A program made the translations under genes and the position numbers. DNA of 53,432 nt from Tateyamaria pelophila (GTDB lineage: Bacteria; Pseudomonadota; Alphaproteobacteria; Rhodobacterales; Rhodobacteraceae), in assembly GCF_019966495.1 (NCBI RefSeq), contig NZ_JAIMIA010000027.1, positions 1 through 53,432 on the forward strand. The letters are read 5' to 3'. The notes below the pieces were generated by a model. It saw nothing but the letters and a program-made list of their open reading frames with translations, was not told the origin of the DNA and did no database searches. Each line of letters starts with the position of its first letter. Within the stretch, counting starts at the first letter, position 1. Below, one piece after another: positions 41,243 through 50,109 of the stretch.

Positions 41243-42337
41243 ATGGGACCGTTCCCGCACCACGCACCAAAATCCACGATCACGGAAGAAAATCCCGCCG
41301 GCACCGACGGATTTGAGTTTGTCGAGTTTGCGCATCCCGACCCGGACGCGTTGCGCGACCTGTTTGCGCGCATGGGCTATGAAAAGGTGGCCAAACATAA
41401 ACTCAAGGACATCGAACTGTGGCAACAGGGTGACGTCACATATGTTTTGAATGCCGAGGCGGACAGTTTTGGAGCCCGCTTTGTCGCAGAGCATGGCCCA
41501 TGCGCACCTTCGATGGGATGGCGTGTCGTGGATGCGAAAGTGGCGTTTGAGCGGGCAGTGTCGTTGGGCGCGACGCCCTATACCGGGACTGGCAAAGTGC
41601 TGGACGTTCCGGCAATTTATGGGATCGGCGACAGTCTGATCTACTTCGTGGATCAGTACTATGAAACCTCCCCCTATAACGACGAATACGAATGGCTTGG
41701 GCACTCCAAACCGCGCGGCGTCGGGTTCTTTTATCTCGACCACCTGACCCACAATGTCCACAAGGGCAATATGGACACATGGTTCAGGTTTTATGGCGAC
41801 CTGTTCAACTTCAAGGAAATCCGATTTTTCGACATTGAAGGCAAATTTACCGGCCTTTTGAGCCGGGCGCTGACCTCGCCATGCGGTCGCATCCGCATTC
41901 CGATCAACGAAGACCGCGGCGAAACCGGGCAGATCGTCGCCTATCTGCGTAAGTACAAGGGCGAAGGTATCCAGCATATCGCGGTGGGATCGGATGACTT
42001 GTATGACAGCACAGATGCGATTGCAGAGAACGGTTTGAAGTTCATGCCCGGCCCGCCTGACAGCTATTACGATCTGAGCAAGACTCGCGTCGTTGGTCAT
42101 GACGAGCCCATTGATCGCATGAAAAAGCATGGAATATTAATTGATGGCGAAGGCGTCGTGGATGGGGCGGAGACGAAAATTCTGCTTCAGATATTCTCCA
42201 AGACGGTGATTGGTCCGATCTTTTTCGAATTCATTCAACGCAAGGGCGATGACGGATTTGGTGAGGGGAATTTCAAAGCGCTGTTCGAGAGCATCGAGCA
42301 GGAGCAGATCAATTGCGGTGAACTCAAGGCCAATTGA
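41243..42337 (+). CDS. hppD: 4-Hydroxyphenylpyruvate dioxygenase
   Basis: 364 aa, with AAGGAG before the ATG. It has two vicinal-oxygen-chelate halves; the iron ligands are His in FYLDHLTHNV, His in GIQHIAVGS and Glu in IFFEFIQRKGDDGFGEGNF, the family's C-terminal signature. It converts 4-hydroxyphenylpyruvate to homogentisate in tyrosine breakdown. The Lrp-type regulator gene that is divergent from it is broken, so tyrosine-responsive control may be lost or switchable. No other homogentisate-pathway gene is in the window. Confidence 0.96.
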   Translation: MGPFPHHAPKSTITEENPAGTDGFEFVEFAHPDPDALRDLFARMGYEKVAKHKLKDIELWQQGDVTYVLNAEADSFGARFVAEHGPCAPSMGWRVVDAKVAFERAVSLGATPYTGTGKVLDVPAIYGIGDSLIYFVDQYYETSPYNDEYEWLGHSKPRGVGFFYLDHLTHNVHKGNMDTWFRFYGDLFNFKEIRFFDIEGKFTGLLSRALTSPCGRIRIPINEDRGETGQIVAYLRKYKGEGIQHIAVGSDDLYDSTDAIAENGLKFMPGPPDSYYDLSKTRVVGHDEPIDRMKKHGILIDGEGVVDGAETKILLQIFSKTVIGPIFFEFIQRKGDDGFGEGNFKALFESIEQEQINCGELKAN

Positions 42338-42463
42338 CCCGTTTCCGACGCGGAAACGGGCTGGATTTCGGCGCGAAATCCTGAGTGTTTCACGGTACCG
42401 TCTGCTTTAATCTCGCAGTTGCTTTTCGCGTCGAAAAGCAGTCGGAAACCGTGGCGGTTTCCG
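42338..42463. repeat. Cluster of four perfect hairpins between hppD and the orphan GspL/GspC-like gene
   Basis: Hairpin 1: CCCGTTTCCG-ACG-CGGAAACGGG (42338-42360), directly after the hppD stop. Hairpin 2: GGATTTCG-GCG-CGAAATCC (42363-42381). Hairpin 3: TGCTTTTCG-CGT-CGAAAAGCA (42420-42440). Hairpin 4: CGGAAACC-GTGGC-GGTTTCCG (42443-42463), ending at the stop of the convergent gene. All stems are perfect, and the first three share a TTTC(C)G-N3-CG(G)AAA core. They likely terminate both convergent genes, but four copies exceed what termination needs. Confidence 0.8.
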
Positions 42464-45130
42464 TTACCCTTTGGGCATCTTGAGTACCACGTTGCGCGAC
42501 CCTTTCTGGTAGCGCAACTCACTGTCTCCGATGGCAGAGACCCGACCGCCGTCAAGACGGTCACCGACCTGTACCTTTTGGTAGCGACCATTGGACAAGC
42601 GGATCAATGCGCGCCGGTCAGATGGTTTGCCGTATACTCCGATCAGGTTGACCTGTCGCAGGTTGATCGCGTTGCGCGTGGTTGCTTCGCGCGAGACCGA
42701 GGCGGACGACGGGATCGAGGGCGTCACGCTGCGCGGTGCAACGCTTGTAGGTGCCGGTGCCGTCGCGACTGCGGCTGTCGAGGCCGAACTTGGCGTTGCC
42801 CTTGCCACAAGCCGCGAAAAGTCCGAGGGCCGGGGCTTTGGGCGGAGCGATTGTGTCGTCGCCAATGCGCTCGGCGGGGCGTCATCCGGGGCGGTGGCTT
42901 TCTGCTGCTCTTCTTCTTGTTGTTGCAAGGCCTGTGGGCGCAGACGCGGGCGCAACCCGGCCAGTTCCGACCGCGACAAACCACCCAGAGTGGCCCGCTC
43001 GTTTTGCTCGATCAGATCCGTCGGTCGTGCCCTTGGCCTGACTTGGGTTGCCGTTTGCAGCGTGCCGGTTTCCGTCGGATCTGTGGCAAAGCGCACTGGC
43101 GTTGCCGGTGGAACAAGCGGGGGCGGGCCCAAGAACACCAAGTGCCCGTCTGGGCTCATAGCGCCATCGACCGTTGCGATGACCCGCCCATCTGTGCCCA
43201 TGGCGAAGTTTGTTCCGGCTGCCACCGGCGAGGTGACGACAGCCAGTTGCCGATCTGTCTCAAACGAAAGTGCCGAAGGTAGCGCGACCGCATCCAGAGC
43301 AGGGCTGATCGGGTCAATGCTTGTCACATAGAGGTCTTCAAGCGGAATGAGGGGGGCGGGCTCAAAACTGTCCGGCGCTTTGGGCCAGATACCTGTGACT
43401 GCATAGCGGGCTTCGAGGGCGGCGCCATCCAGTGTTTCGGGCATATCCTCTGCCGGGTCTGGTCGCGGATCGCGCAGCGCATCCAGAACGGCTGCATCCT
43501 CTGATGTCAGCCCATCGCTGAGTGCCGCATTCAAAGACGCCAGTTCCAATGCGTCGGCTGCGGCCTCGTCCGGTGCATCCGTCGTCGCGCCGACGTCATT
43601 GGCAAGCACGGATTGCGTTTCTTCGGGCAGGGTAGAGGCAAGTGTCCGTTCCCGGCCTTGAAACAAGCGTGCCAGACCATCATCCAGAAACACGCTCGCC
43701 CAGGCCGCCACACCGGCCAGAAAGATCAGCAACGCAGCTGTCAGAATAAGCCCGAGATAGCGCGGTTTGCCCCCGACCTGCACCGAGTCGCGCGCACCAA
43801 AGATGGTCATGCGTTGTGCTTCGATCTTTTCAGCCGACAGGGTGGTTTCGGACTTTGCCGATTTGGTGACGCTTGTACCGGATGCTTGCGGTGCTTTGCG
43901 TCGCGACAGGAATTCGTCAGCTTTTGCATCCTTGGGTTCCGGTGCGGGCACAGGTTCTGACGGCAAGACAGGCGGCTCGATTTGGCGCAGGCTCTCCACT
44001 GTCGCTTTCGGCGGTACGCTTGGGGGTGGAGGGGCCGACACAGACGTTGGTTTTGTCGGAACCACCGAAGGCGCCTTGCGTGTCACACCACCCAATGGTG
44101 CTTTGGGGCGCGCATTCGCGCTGCGGCGACTTGCAAAGCCAAGCGCGGCACCCCCCGCGGTTGCCGGACCCGCAGACACGGGTGCCACACGCGGTTCATG
44201 GGGGCCGTCTGATTTGTCCGGCTCAGAGGCCGTGTCGGCCGGGTCGGGCTCTCTCGGCGCGTCGGTGGGTCGAGCGGCGCCGCCTTGGTCAGTCACCACC
44301 GGGGAGGAGGGCGGTTTCGGCGCTGCCTTTGGCGGAACGTGAACGTCCTCAGGCGGCGCCGTATCCAAAATGGGCGCATCTTCGACCTGTTCCGCATCCG
44401 GCATTTCTTCCGGCTCCGCCGCAGCAGGTGGAAGAGGCGCACTCTGTGTTACGGAGCTGCTTTCAGCTTCCGTGGCGGTGTTTGACTGGTGCGGGCCGGC
44501 TTCGGTCGCAGTATCCAATTTCTGTATGATGGATTCGTCCGGCGCATCCTCCATTTCTTCCTCTGGAGGCAGGGGCGGTGGGGCATCGCCAACCACCACC
44601 ACCCGTACACCGTCGGGTTCCACGGTCTCGCCATCTTCCAGCAACACCTTGGATTGTTCTGTGGTGCCGAAGAACGGTTCTCCCAAGAACGCGGCATCAT
44701 TCGGAGCGGCGACAAAGCTCACCGGATTGAAGGCATGTTCCGTTGCGAATGCTTCGACCTCGGTCAGTGTCTCGCGTGCAACGGCGGCAATGTGGGTCGT
44801 GTCCCCCTCGACCGAGATATCGAAGACCAGATCATCCACGGCATAAGGCGTCGCTCCTTCCAGTGCGTGGCGCGCGGCGGTCCTGCGCTCTGCGTCGCTC
44901 AGGGGCCCTGTCTCGGTACTCAGATAGCGGATCTGCTCATCTGGAATGATGAGTTTGCTGCGAATGTCCTCGGGCTTGTAGGCTTGGGCTGATATGCGCA
45001 GCGCGGCCAGAGCGCTCGCCAAATTCGGATCGGCCACCTCCACTTCGCCCAGCACTTGCCATCCACCGGCCGCACGCAGCAGCAGGCGGATCCCGTCGAA
45101 GGACAAGGACAGGGCAAAGTTTGGCTTCAT
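42464..45130 (-). CDS. Large orphan protein: GspL/PilM-like N-terminus, TM, GspC/PilP-like C-terminus
   Basis: 888 aa. Residues 1-150 resemble the actin-like cytoplasmic domain of GspL/PilM proteins (FALSLSFDGIRLLLRAAGGW, LSTETGPLSDAERRTAARHALEG, HIAAVARETLTEVEAFA). Residues about 170-430 are low-complexity, rich in Pro, Ala, Glu and Asp. One TM helix lies near 457-478 (LGLILTAALLIFLAGVAAWA). The last 60 residues (INLIGVYGKPSDRRALIRL, GDRLDGGRVSAIGDSELRY) look like the GspC/PilP homology region. No secretin, pilin or type II secretion genes are nearby. Function unknown; an envelope-spanning scaffold is inference. Confidence 0.65.
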   Translation of the reverse strand: MKPNFALSLSFDGIRLLLRAAGGWQVLGEVEVADPNLASALAALRISAQAYKPEDIRSKLIIPDEQIRYLSTETGPLSDAERRTAARHALEGATPYAVDDLVFDISVEGDTTHIAAVARETLTEVEAFATEHAFNPVSFVAAPNDAAFLGEPFFGTTEQSKVLLEDGETVEPDGVRVVVVGDAPPPLPPEEEMEDAPDESIIQKLDTATEAGPHQSNTATEAESSSVTQSAPLPPAAAEPEEMPDAEQVEDAPILDTAPPEDVHVPPKAAPKPPSSPVVTDQGGAARPTDAPREPDPADTASEPDKSDGPHEPRVAPVSAGPATAGGAALGFASRRSANARPKAPLGGVTRKAPSVVPTKPTSVSAPPPPSVPPKATVESLRQIEPPVLPSEPVPAPEPKDAKADEFLSRRKAPQASGTSVTKSAKSETTLSAEKIEAQRMTIFGARDSVQVGGKPRYLGLILTAALLIFLAGVAAWASVFLDDGLARLFQGRERTLASTLPEETQSVLANDVGATTDAPDEAAADALELASLNAALSDGLTSEDAAVLDALRDPRPDPAEDMPETLDGAALEARYAVTGIWPKAPDSFEPAPLIPLEDLYVTSIDPISPALDAVALPSALSFETDRQLAVVTSPVAAGTNFAMGTDGRVIATVDGAMSPDGHLVFLGPPPLVPPATPVRFATDPTETGTLQTATQVRPRARPTDLIEQNERATLGGLSRSELAGLRPRLRPQALQQQEEEQQKATAPDDAPPSALATTQSLRPKPRPSDFSRLVARATPSSASTAAVATAPAPTSVAPRSVTPSIPSSASVSREATTRNAINLRQVNLIGVYGKPSDRRALIRLSNGRYQKVQVGDRLDGGRVSAIGDSELRYQKGSRNVVLKMPKG

Positions 45131-45295
45131 ACCGGGCCTTTAGCATTTGGGCGTGGGGATTGACACGCGTGTCGCCTTATTCCCAAGAATAGAGCAGGAC
45201 TTTGCCCATGAAAAGCAAAAGGCCGTGTTCCGCTTGTAGAGAGGCAGGACATCGCCGCAATACAGCGCAAGGCAGACCAGAGAACAGGAAAATAG

Positions 45296-45982
45296 ATGCG
45301 TTTGATCATTTTGAGTACGGTAATGGCGTTGAGTTTTGTAACGCAGGGGGTTGGACAAGGCGCGCCGGACACGCAAGTACGACACTTGTCTGTGGTGGGT
45401 TCGGGCCAAGTGGCTGCAGAACCTGATATGGCCGTCATTTCATTGGGTGTGGCCCATCAAGCCGAGACGGCCCGTGTGGCAATGGACATGGTGAACGCAG
45501 AGGCGAGCGCTTTGCTTGCGGCGCTGGCGGCATTGGATATCGCTCCGCGTGACGTCCAGACCGAACAACTCAGCGTTTCACCATTGTGGGACAACAGCAA
45601 CCAAACGCGCAGCATCGACGGATATGTGGCCCGAAATACGGTGTCCGTACGCGTGCGGGATCTGCCAAGGCTGGGTGCCGTGATGGATGCGGCGTTGTCT
45701 GCAGGCTCAAACGAATTCGACGGATTGCGCTTCACTGTGCAGGACCCGGCGCAGTTGGAGGCGCAGGCGCGCAAGGCTGCCGTAGAGGACGCCATGGCCC
45801 GTGCCGCGGACCTTGCAGAAGCAGCCGGAGTGACACTGGGACCGGTCGTGACGCTGACGGAACAGGGGGGGCGCGGCCAGCCGATGATGATGGCCGCGGC
45901 CCGGAGCGAAGACATGGCGATCGCCACCGGCGAGGTCACGATCAGCGCGTCTGTCTCCATGACTTTTGATCTGATCCCGTAA
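45296..45982 (+). CDS. SIMPL-domain (DUF541) periplasmic protein
   Basis: 228 aa with AGGAAAAT before the ATG. A signal peptide (LIILSTVMALSFVTQGVGQG) precedes a SIMPL domain: LSVVGSGQVAAEPDMAVISLGV, then SVSPLWDNSNQTRSIDGYVARNTVSVRVRD in two blocks, and AAVEDAMARAADLAEAAGV. Family members form oligomeric periplasmic or outer-membrane proteins linked with oxidative-stress resistance; their exact job is unknown. Divergent from the orphan GspL/GspC-like gene (165 bp between starts). Confidence 0.87.
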   Translation: MRLIILSTVMALSFVTQGVGQGAPDTQVRHLSVVGSGQVAAEPDMAVISLGVAHQAETARVAMDMVNAEASALLAALAALDIAPRDVQTEQLSVSPLWDNSNQTRSIDGYVARNTVSVRVRDLPRLGAVMDAALSAGSNEFDGLRFTVQDPAQLEAQARKAAVEDAMARAADLAEAAGVTLGPVVTLTEQGGRGQPMMMAAARSEDMAIATGEVTISASVSMTFDLIP

Positions 45983-46001
45983 GGCGGGGGCGTCCCCCGC
46001 C
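45983..46001. terminator. GC hairpin between convergent SIMPL and metY genes
   Basis: GGCGGGGG-CGT-CCCCCGCC: a perfect 8-bp stem with a 3-nt loop, starting at the last base of the SIMPL stop codon. No U-tract on either side. Confidence 0.6.
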
Positions 46002-46014
46002 CGCGCCGGGTGCG

Positions 46015-47307
46015 TCAGCTGGTGGCCTTGGCCAGGGCCTGGTCCAGATCTGCGATCAGGTCGGTCACGTCTTCGGTGCCGATGGACAGACGGACAACTT
46101 CGGGTGCGGCACCGGCGGCGCGCTGTTGTTCCGCGGTCAGTTGGCGGTGCGTTGTCGACGCCGAGTGGATGATCAGCGACCGGGAATCGCCGAGGTTCGC
46201 CACATGGCTGAAGATTTCCAGCGCATTCACCAGTTTGACGCAGGCGTCATAGCCACCCTTGACGGCAAAGGTGAACAGGCCGCCTGCACCGCGCGGACAG
46301 ATTTTGGCGACGCGGTCATAGTAGGGCGAGCTTTCCAGCCCGGCATAGGTCACATAGTCGACGCGGTCATCCGCCTCCAGCCACTTGGCAATCTTGACGG
46401 CGTTCTCGACGTGCCTGTCCATCCGAAGTGACAAGGTTTCGGTGCCCATCAGCGTGTAGTGCGCCGCTTGCGGATTCATCGTCATGCCCAGATCGCGCAG
46501 ACCGATGGCGATACCGTGGAAGGTGAAAGCCAGCGGGCCGAATGTCTCGTGGAACTTCATGCCGTGATATGCGGGTTCGGGCGCGGACAAGGATGGGAAC
46601 TTATCGTTTGCGGACCAATCGAACTTGCCGGAGTCGACGACGCAACCGCCCGTGACCGTGCCGTTGCCGGTCAGGTACTTGGTGGTGGAGTGCACCACGA
46701 GCGTCGCGCCATGCTCGATCGGGCGGCACAGATACGGCGTGGCGGTGGTGTTGTCCACGATGAGGGGGATCTCTGCCGCGTCGGCAATTTCGGCGATGGC
46801 GTCGAGGTCGGTGATATAACCGCCCGGGTTCGCGATGGATTCGCAGAATATCGCCCGCGTGTTTTCATCAATGGCGGCCTTCACCGCATCCAGATCATCG
46901 AAATCCACGAATGTCGCGGACCATCCGAACCGTTTGATCGTGTGGCTGAACTGGGTGACCGTCCCGCCGTAAAGACGGGTGGACACAACCACATTCAAGC
47001 CGGGCGCCATCAGCGGATACAAGGCCATGATCTGTGCCGCATGTCCCGATGAACAGCACACGCCGCCGACACCGCCTTCGAGGGTCGCGATACGTTCTTG
47101 CAGGACAGCGACGGTGGGATTGGTCAGACGGGAATAGATATAGCCGACTTCTTGCAGGTTGAAGAGGGCAGCCGCATGTTCGGCATCCCGAAAGACATAG
47201 GCCGTCGTTTGATAGATCGGCGTCTGACGGGCGCCAGTGGCCGGATCGGGCCGCGCGCCTGCGTGAATTTGAAGAGTGTCAAAGCCGTATTTTGGGCCAT
47301 CTGTCAT
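46015..47307 (-). CDS. metY: O-acetylhomoserine sulfhydrylase / aminocarboxypropyltransferase
   Basis: 430 aa, with AAAGGA before the ATG. It is a Cys/Met-metabolism PLP enzyme: GYIYSRLTNPTVAVLQERIATLEGG near the N-terminus, and the PLP lysine in HSTTKYLTGNG (about residue 210). The N-terminal FDTLQIHAGARPDPATGARQTPIYQTTAY fits the O-acetylhomoserine branch of direct sulfhydrylation. It makes homocysteine from O-acetylhomoserine and sulfide. The 139-bp leader shows no SAM-II riboswitch that I can recognise. Confidence 0.93.
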   Translation of the reverse strand: MTDGPKYGFDTLQIHAGARPDPATGARQTPIYQTTAYVFRDAEHAAALFNLQEVGYIYSRLTNPTVAVLQERIATLEGGVGGVCCSSGHAAQIMALYPLMAPGLNVVVSTRLYGGTVTQFSHTIKRFGWSATFVDFDDLDAVKAAIDENTRAIFCESIANPGGYITDLDAIAEIADAAEIPLIVDNTTATPYLCRPIEHGATLVVHSTTKYLTGNGTVTGGCVVDSGKFDWSANDKFPSLSAPEPAYHGMKFHETFGPLAFTFHGIAIGLRDLGMTMNPQAAHYTLMGTETLSLRMDRHVENAVKIAKWLEADDRVDYVTYAGLESSPYYDRVAKICPRGAGGLFTFAVKGGYDACVKLVNALEIFSHVANLGDSRSLIIHSASTTHRQLTAEQQRAAGAAPEVVRLSIGTEDVTDLIADLDQALAKATS

Positions 47308-47446
47308 GATTTGCGTCCTTTGGAAGAAATTGCAGGCAAGGTTGCGCTATCGATAGGCAATGTGCTGCCTGCGGGCAAGGGCGCGCAGTTTTGGTTTGAT
47401 GGCAGATCGCGCGCCGCGGCAGATTATGCGCGGCACTGTCGATCGG

Positions 47447-47875
47447 TCAGGCGGGCATGGCCAATGGCAAATGCGCGGCCAATTCCGGAAAGGCAGTGAC
47501 CTTGTAATCGACCATCTCGATCAGAGGATCAGCGCCGCCCAAGGGTCGCCGCACTACGAAGCGGACCTGATTTGTGCGAAGGCAGACGCCGTCCTTGTCC
47601 AGATGATCCCATTCGACCCACGTGTCCGTACGCCGGTTGAGCGGAATGCCTTCGGCAATAATGCGTGGTTCAAGTCGCGCGACGCCGTTCGCCAGCGCCA
47701 TGTTCCTGTATTCTTCCAACGCCTCAACCAATGTCGCGGGTGCGCCGAACACCAACAGGCCGTCGTGCACATAGGTCGCCATGGGAAACGAAAAGGAATG
47801 CGCGAGCGTAAGTAATCTGTTTTCTTCGAACGCGCGTGCGAGTGTATTCAGGAACTGCAAAGTCTTGGCGGACAT
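47447..47875 (-). CDS. NTF2-like small protein, function unknown
   Basis: 142 aa from ATG 47875. The pattern (LQFLNTLARAFEENRLLTLAHSFSFPMATYV, then WVEWDHLDKDGVCLRTNQVRFVVRR, then EMVDYKVTAFPEL) suggests the NTF2/SnoaL cone fold without clear active-site residues. It lies 139 bp upstream of metY on the same strand. A TetR-type palindrome is 34 bp upstream of its start. Confidence 0.6.
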   Translation of the reverse strand: MSAKTLQFLNTLARAFEENRLLTLAHSFSFPMATYVHDGLLVFGAPATLVEALEEYRNMALANGVARLEPRIIAEGIPLNRRTDTWVEWDHLDKDGVCLRTNQVRFVVRRPLGGADPLIEMVDYKVTAFPELAAHLPLAMPA

Positions 47876-47909
47876 CCGCTACTCCAATTTAAGTCAATGG
47901 AAGTAATTT

Positions 47910-47923
47910 TGACCAAATGGTCA
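47910..47923. promoter_or_regulatory. TetR-type operator-like palindrome
   Basis: TGACCA-AA-TGGTCA: a perfect 6-2-6 inverted repeat 34 bp upstream of the NTF2-like gene. Its size and symmetry fit TetR-family operators, but no TetR gene is in the window. Confidence 0.5.
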
Positions 47924-48012
47924 GATGGCGCGTATCTATACACTTCAGGTTGTATTGCGACCGTTAGTTGCCAGTTTCAGTGCGTTCGTTGCCATTACGT
48001 AGCGTCACAGAG

Positions 48013-49017
48013 CTAGCGGAGCCAAAACCCGTTTGATTTGATCCTGTTTCGGATCGCCTGTTCACGGCGGGGCATATCATCCTGGTCGAATAACGCCCGT
48101 ACTTTTGCACCGCGACCCTGATAGATGATCCGCTTGATCGGGTCATAGCCTTTGAGCACTTTTTTGATCTTGTTGGGTGCGGTGACGGTCTCCAATGTTT
48201 CGATCACGGCTTCGCTTTCGCGGGCATAAAGCAGGGGCAGCACCCGGTAGTGGCAACTGACCGGCCCATCAAGGTAGGCATGCGCTGCGCTGTCGCGCCC
48301 GCCACCCAAGGCGTGGATGACCAACGGCAGCGCGACCTGATCCAGCCATGGATCAACCGTCTGACAGACCAAAGCGGCGGGCGGATCGTTCTTGATGCGC
48401 AGCGCATATTCAAGAAACCGCGCCCCGAACGCATGCGGACAGTTGCCGAAAAAGTAGCCCGCGTTGAAATAGAGGTAGCGCTCCCAGTACTCGTCCGGTT
48501 GGGTCAGATCGAGACTGGATGCGAAATCGAGCCCAAAGGCGTCGTAAAGCGATTTCCACGTCTCGGTATATCCGGGACCATAAAGTTCAATCGTGGGCCA
48601 CGTCCCTTCGCGCCGCATCGAGGCGCTGGGTCGGTCAAAATCAAACGGGACGGATGTCATGTCACCGGTGATCAGCGTGTCGGTATCAAAAAAAACAAAG
48701 GGTTCACCCGCGGGCAGGGCCGCCAACATTTCGATCTTGTTGCCGTAGGGGTAGGACGCCCCGAAATGCTCTGAAACGAACGGCACAATCTCCGCGCCCA
48801 GATCGATCAGCGCTGCGCGCACATCCTCGGCGTCGATCCGGGGATCTTTTGGCCAAAGCGGGCCGGGTTGCGGTTCGGCGACGATCAGGCGCCCCTTGAA
48901 GCCGGGACTGTTGTGGCGCAGCGAAGCGGCGAACAGCAAGGCCTCGTAGCTCAGGCGCCCCGATTGTCCGACAATGGCGATATTGAAATCCGTTCTGGGG
49001 CCTGCATTCGGTGCCAT
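48013..49017 (-). CDS. GT-A-like protein with DXD motif
   Basis: 334 aa from ATG 49017 (a GTG at 49062 would add 15 residues; neither has a strong Shine-Dalgarno). After FNIAIVGQSGRLSYEALLFAASL comes a nucleotide-sugar-transferase-like domain with FVFFDTDTLITGDM, where DTD is a plausible metal-binding DXD, and YLYFNAGYFFGNCP, typical of glycosyltransferase families 8 and relatives. The acceptor is unknown. It has no sugar-gene neighbours. Classification as a glycosyltransferase is likely but not certain. Confidence 0.65.
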   Translation of the reverse strand: MAPNAGPRTDFNIAIVGQSGRLSYEALLFAASLRHNSPGFKGRLIVAEPQPGPLWPKDPRIDAEDVRAALIDLGAEIVPFVSEHFGASYPYGNKIEMLAALPAGEPFVFFDTDTLITGDMTSVPFDFDRPSASMRREGTWPTIELYGPGYTETWKSLYDAFGLDFASSLDLTQPDEYWERYLYFNAGYFFGNCPHAFGARFLEYALRIKNDPPAALVCQTVDPWLDQVALPLVIHALGGGRDSAAHAYLDGPVSCHYRVLPLLYARESEAVIETLETVTAPNKIKKVLKGYDPIKRIIYQGRGAKVRALFDQDDMPRREQAIRNRIKSNGFWLR

Positions 49018-49105
49018 GTAAACTGCTCGGGGTTGGTTTTTCGCCAGTATAGCCGCCTTCACCGTTTCGCAAAAGGCTTCGCCGAGGGCATGGTTATTTT
49101 CCCGT

Positions 49106-49357
49106 TCAACTCAGCCGGTCGTAGAGTTTTTGCAAAATCGTCAGGATCAGAAAGACGCCGATGGCCCAGACCAGAAGCTCGAAGGGAGCAAAATCGGTGC
49201 CGCGCAGCCAGGTGGCCAACAGCCCGCCTTGCGGCCGCAGGTCCTCCAAACCAAAGAGGCCAGAGCGCGGCCAGACGGACCAGATCCAAAACCGTGACAG
49301 ATAGAGCAGGACGATGCCGACACCGGTGACAAGACCCAGCCAAAAGATCCGTTTCAT
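49106..49357 (-). CDS. Small two-helix membrane protein of the Rieske-fusion operon
   Basis: 83 aa. Two hydrophobic helices (IFWLGLVTGVGIVLLYL near 4-20, and ELLVWAIGVFLILTILQKLY near 60-79) flank a short loop. The ATG overlaps the stop of the preceding gene by 4 bp (ATGA). Family not recognised; its position suggests a subunit of the redox complex encoded upstream. Confidence 0.7.
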   Translation of the reverse strand: MKRIFWLGLVTGVGIVLLYLSRFWIWSVWPRSGLFGLEDLRPQGGLLATWLRGTDFAPFELLVWAIGVFLILTILQKLYDRLS

Positions 49358-50109
49358 TGCACCACCTCGATGGTGTCGGGCTCGATCTCCCAGACCAGCA
49401 GATCGCCGTGGCGTGTCACATTGCCCTCTGCGGTGATGAATTGCGCGACATAGTCATAAGCGGTGCGGGGCAGGCGTGTGCCACCCGGCCCGGTGACCAA
49501 CAGGAATTCGCTGCCCAGAACCGGTTGGCTTGACACAAAGACAGGTGGCACGTCGCCGAGCAGGCACAGATTGGCGCAGGCCTTGTGGGCCAGCCCGCGT
49601 CCGGGCCGCATTGCGCCCGCAAGGCATTTGCCGTCGCAAATCTCTCCGGTCAGTTGCCAGCGCCCTTGGGGTTCGACCGCGATGGCAGGCACATCCCCTT
49701 CTGCTGCGCGCAGCCCGTTCTGACCGCCACGCACCTGCAACATATACAGTTCGCCACGTTCCAGAATGATGCCCGACACTTGTGCCAACTGGCCGTCCAA
49801 TGGGATGGCGCGACTGTCGACGCCTGACTTGCCGCCTGCGGTCATCATGAACGTATCGCCGGGTTTGATCCGGTCATTGCCTTGGGTGACATGGATCAGC
49901 GGATAGGGCGTCAACGCGACCACGCCAGTGACCGTCTGGCGCCCATAGTCAAAGCGAAAGGCCCCCGGACCGGGATCGTCCTGCGCCGCTCCCATCAAGA
50001 ATCCAGCCGTCCCAAGACCGGCAACCAGCAAGACCGACAGGACGACCAAAAAGGTCCTGAAGGGGCCGGGCACAGGTAAGTAGCCGACGAAAAAAGGTTT
50101 CTCGCTCAT
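49354..50109 (-). CDS. Membrane-anchored protein with two CxxxC motifs
   Basis: 251 aa. A single TM helix near 18-40 (FLVVLSVLLVAGLGTAGFLMG) is followed by an extracytoplasmic domain. It contains CDGKC (158-162) and CANLC (178-182) around MRPGRGLAHKACANLCLLGDVPPVFV, which looks like a conserved family block. The cysteines could bind a metal or form disulfides. It overlaps its neighbours by 4 bp on both sides. Function unknown; I infer a periplasmic subunit working with the Rieske/ferric-reductase-like protein. Confidence 0.7.
   Translation of the reverse strand: MSEKPFFVGYLPVPGPFRTFLVVLSVLLVAGLGTAGFLMGAAQDDPGPGAFRFDYGRQTVTGVVALTPYPLIHVTQGNDRIKPGDTFMMTAGGKSGVDSRAIPLDGQLAQVSGIILERGELYMLQVRGGQNGLRAAEGDVPAIAVEPQGRWQLTGEICDGKCLAGAMRPGRGLAHKACANLCLLGDVPPVFVSSQPVLGSEFLLVTGPGGTRLPRTAYDYVAQFITAEGNVTRHGDLLVWEIEPDTIEVVQ

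Noticed and set aside
47308-47446. Possible SAM-responsive riboswitch in the metY leader
   Set aside because: No SAM-II core or pseudoknot could be traced by eye; only a 10-bp CTATCGATAG palindrome is present (47348-47357).
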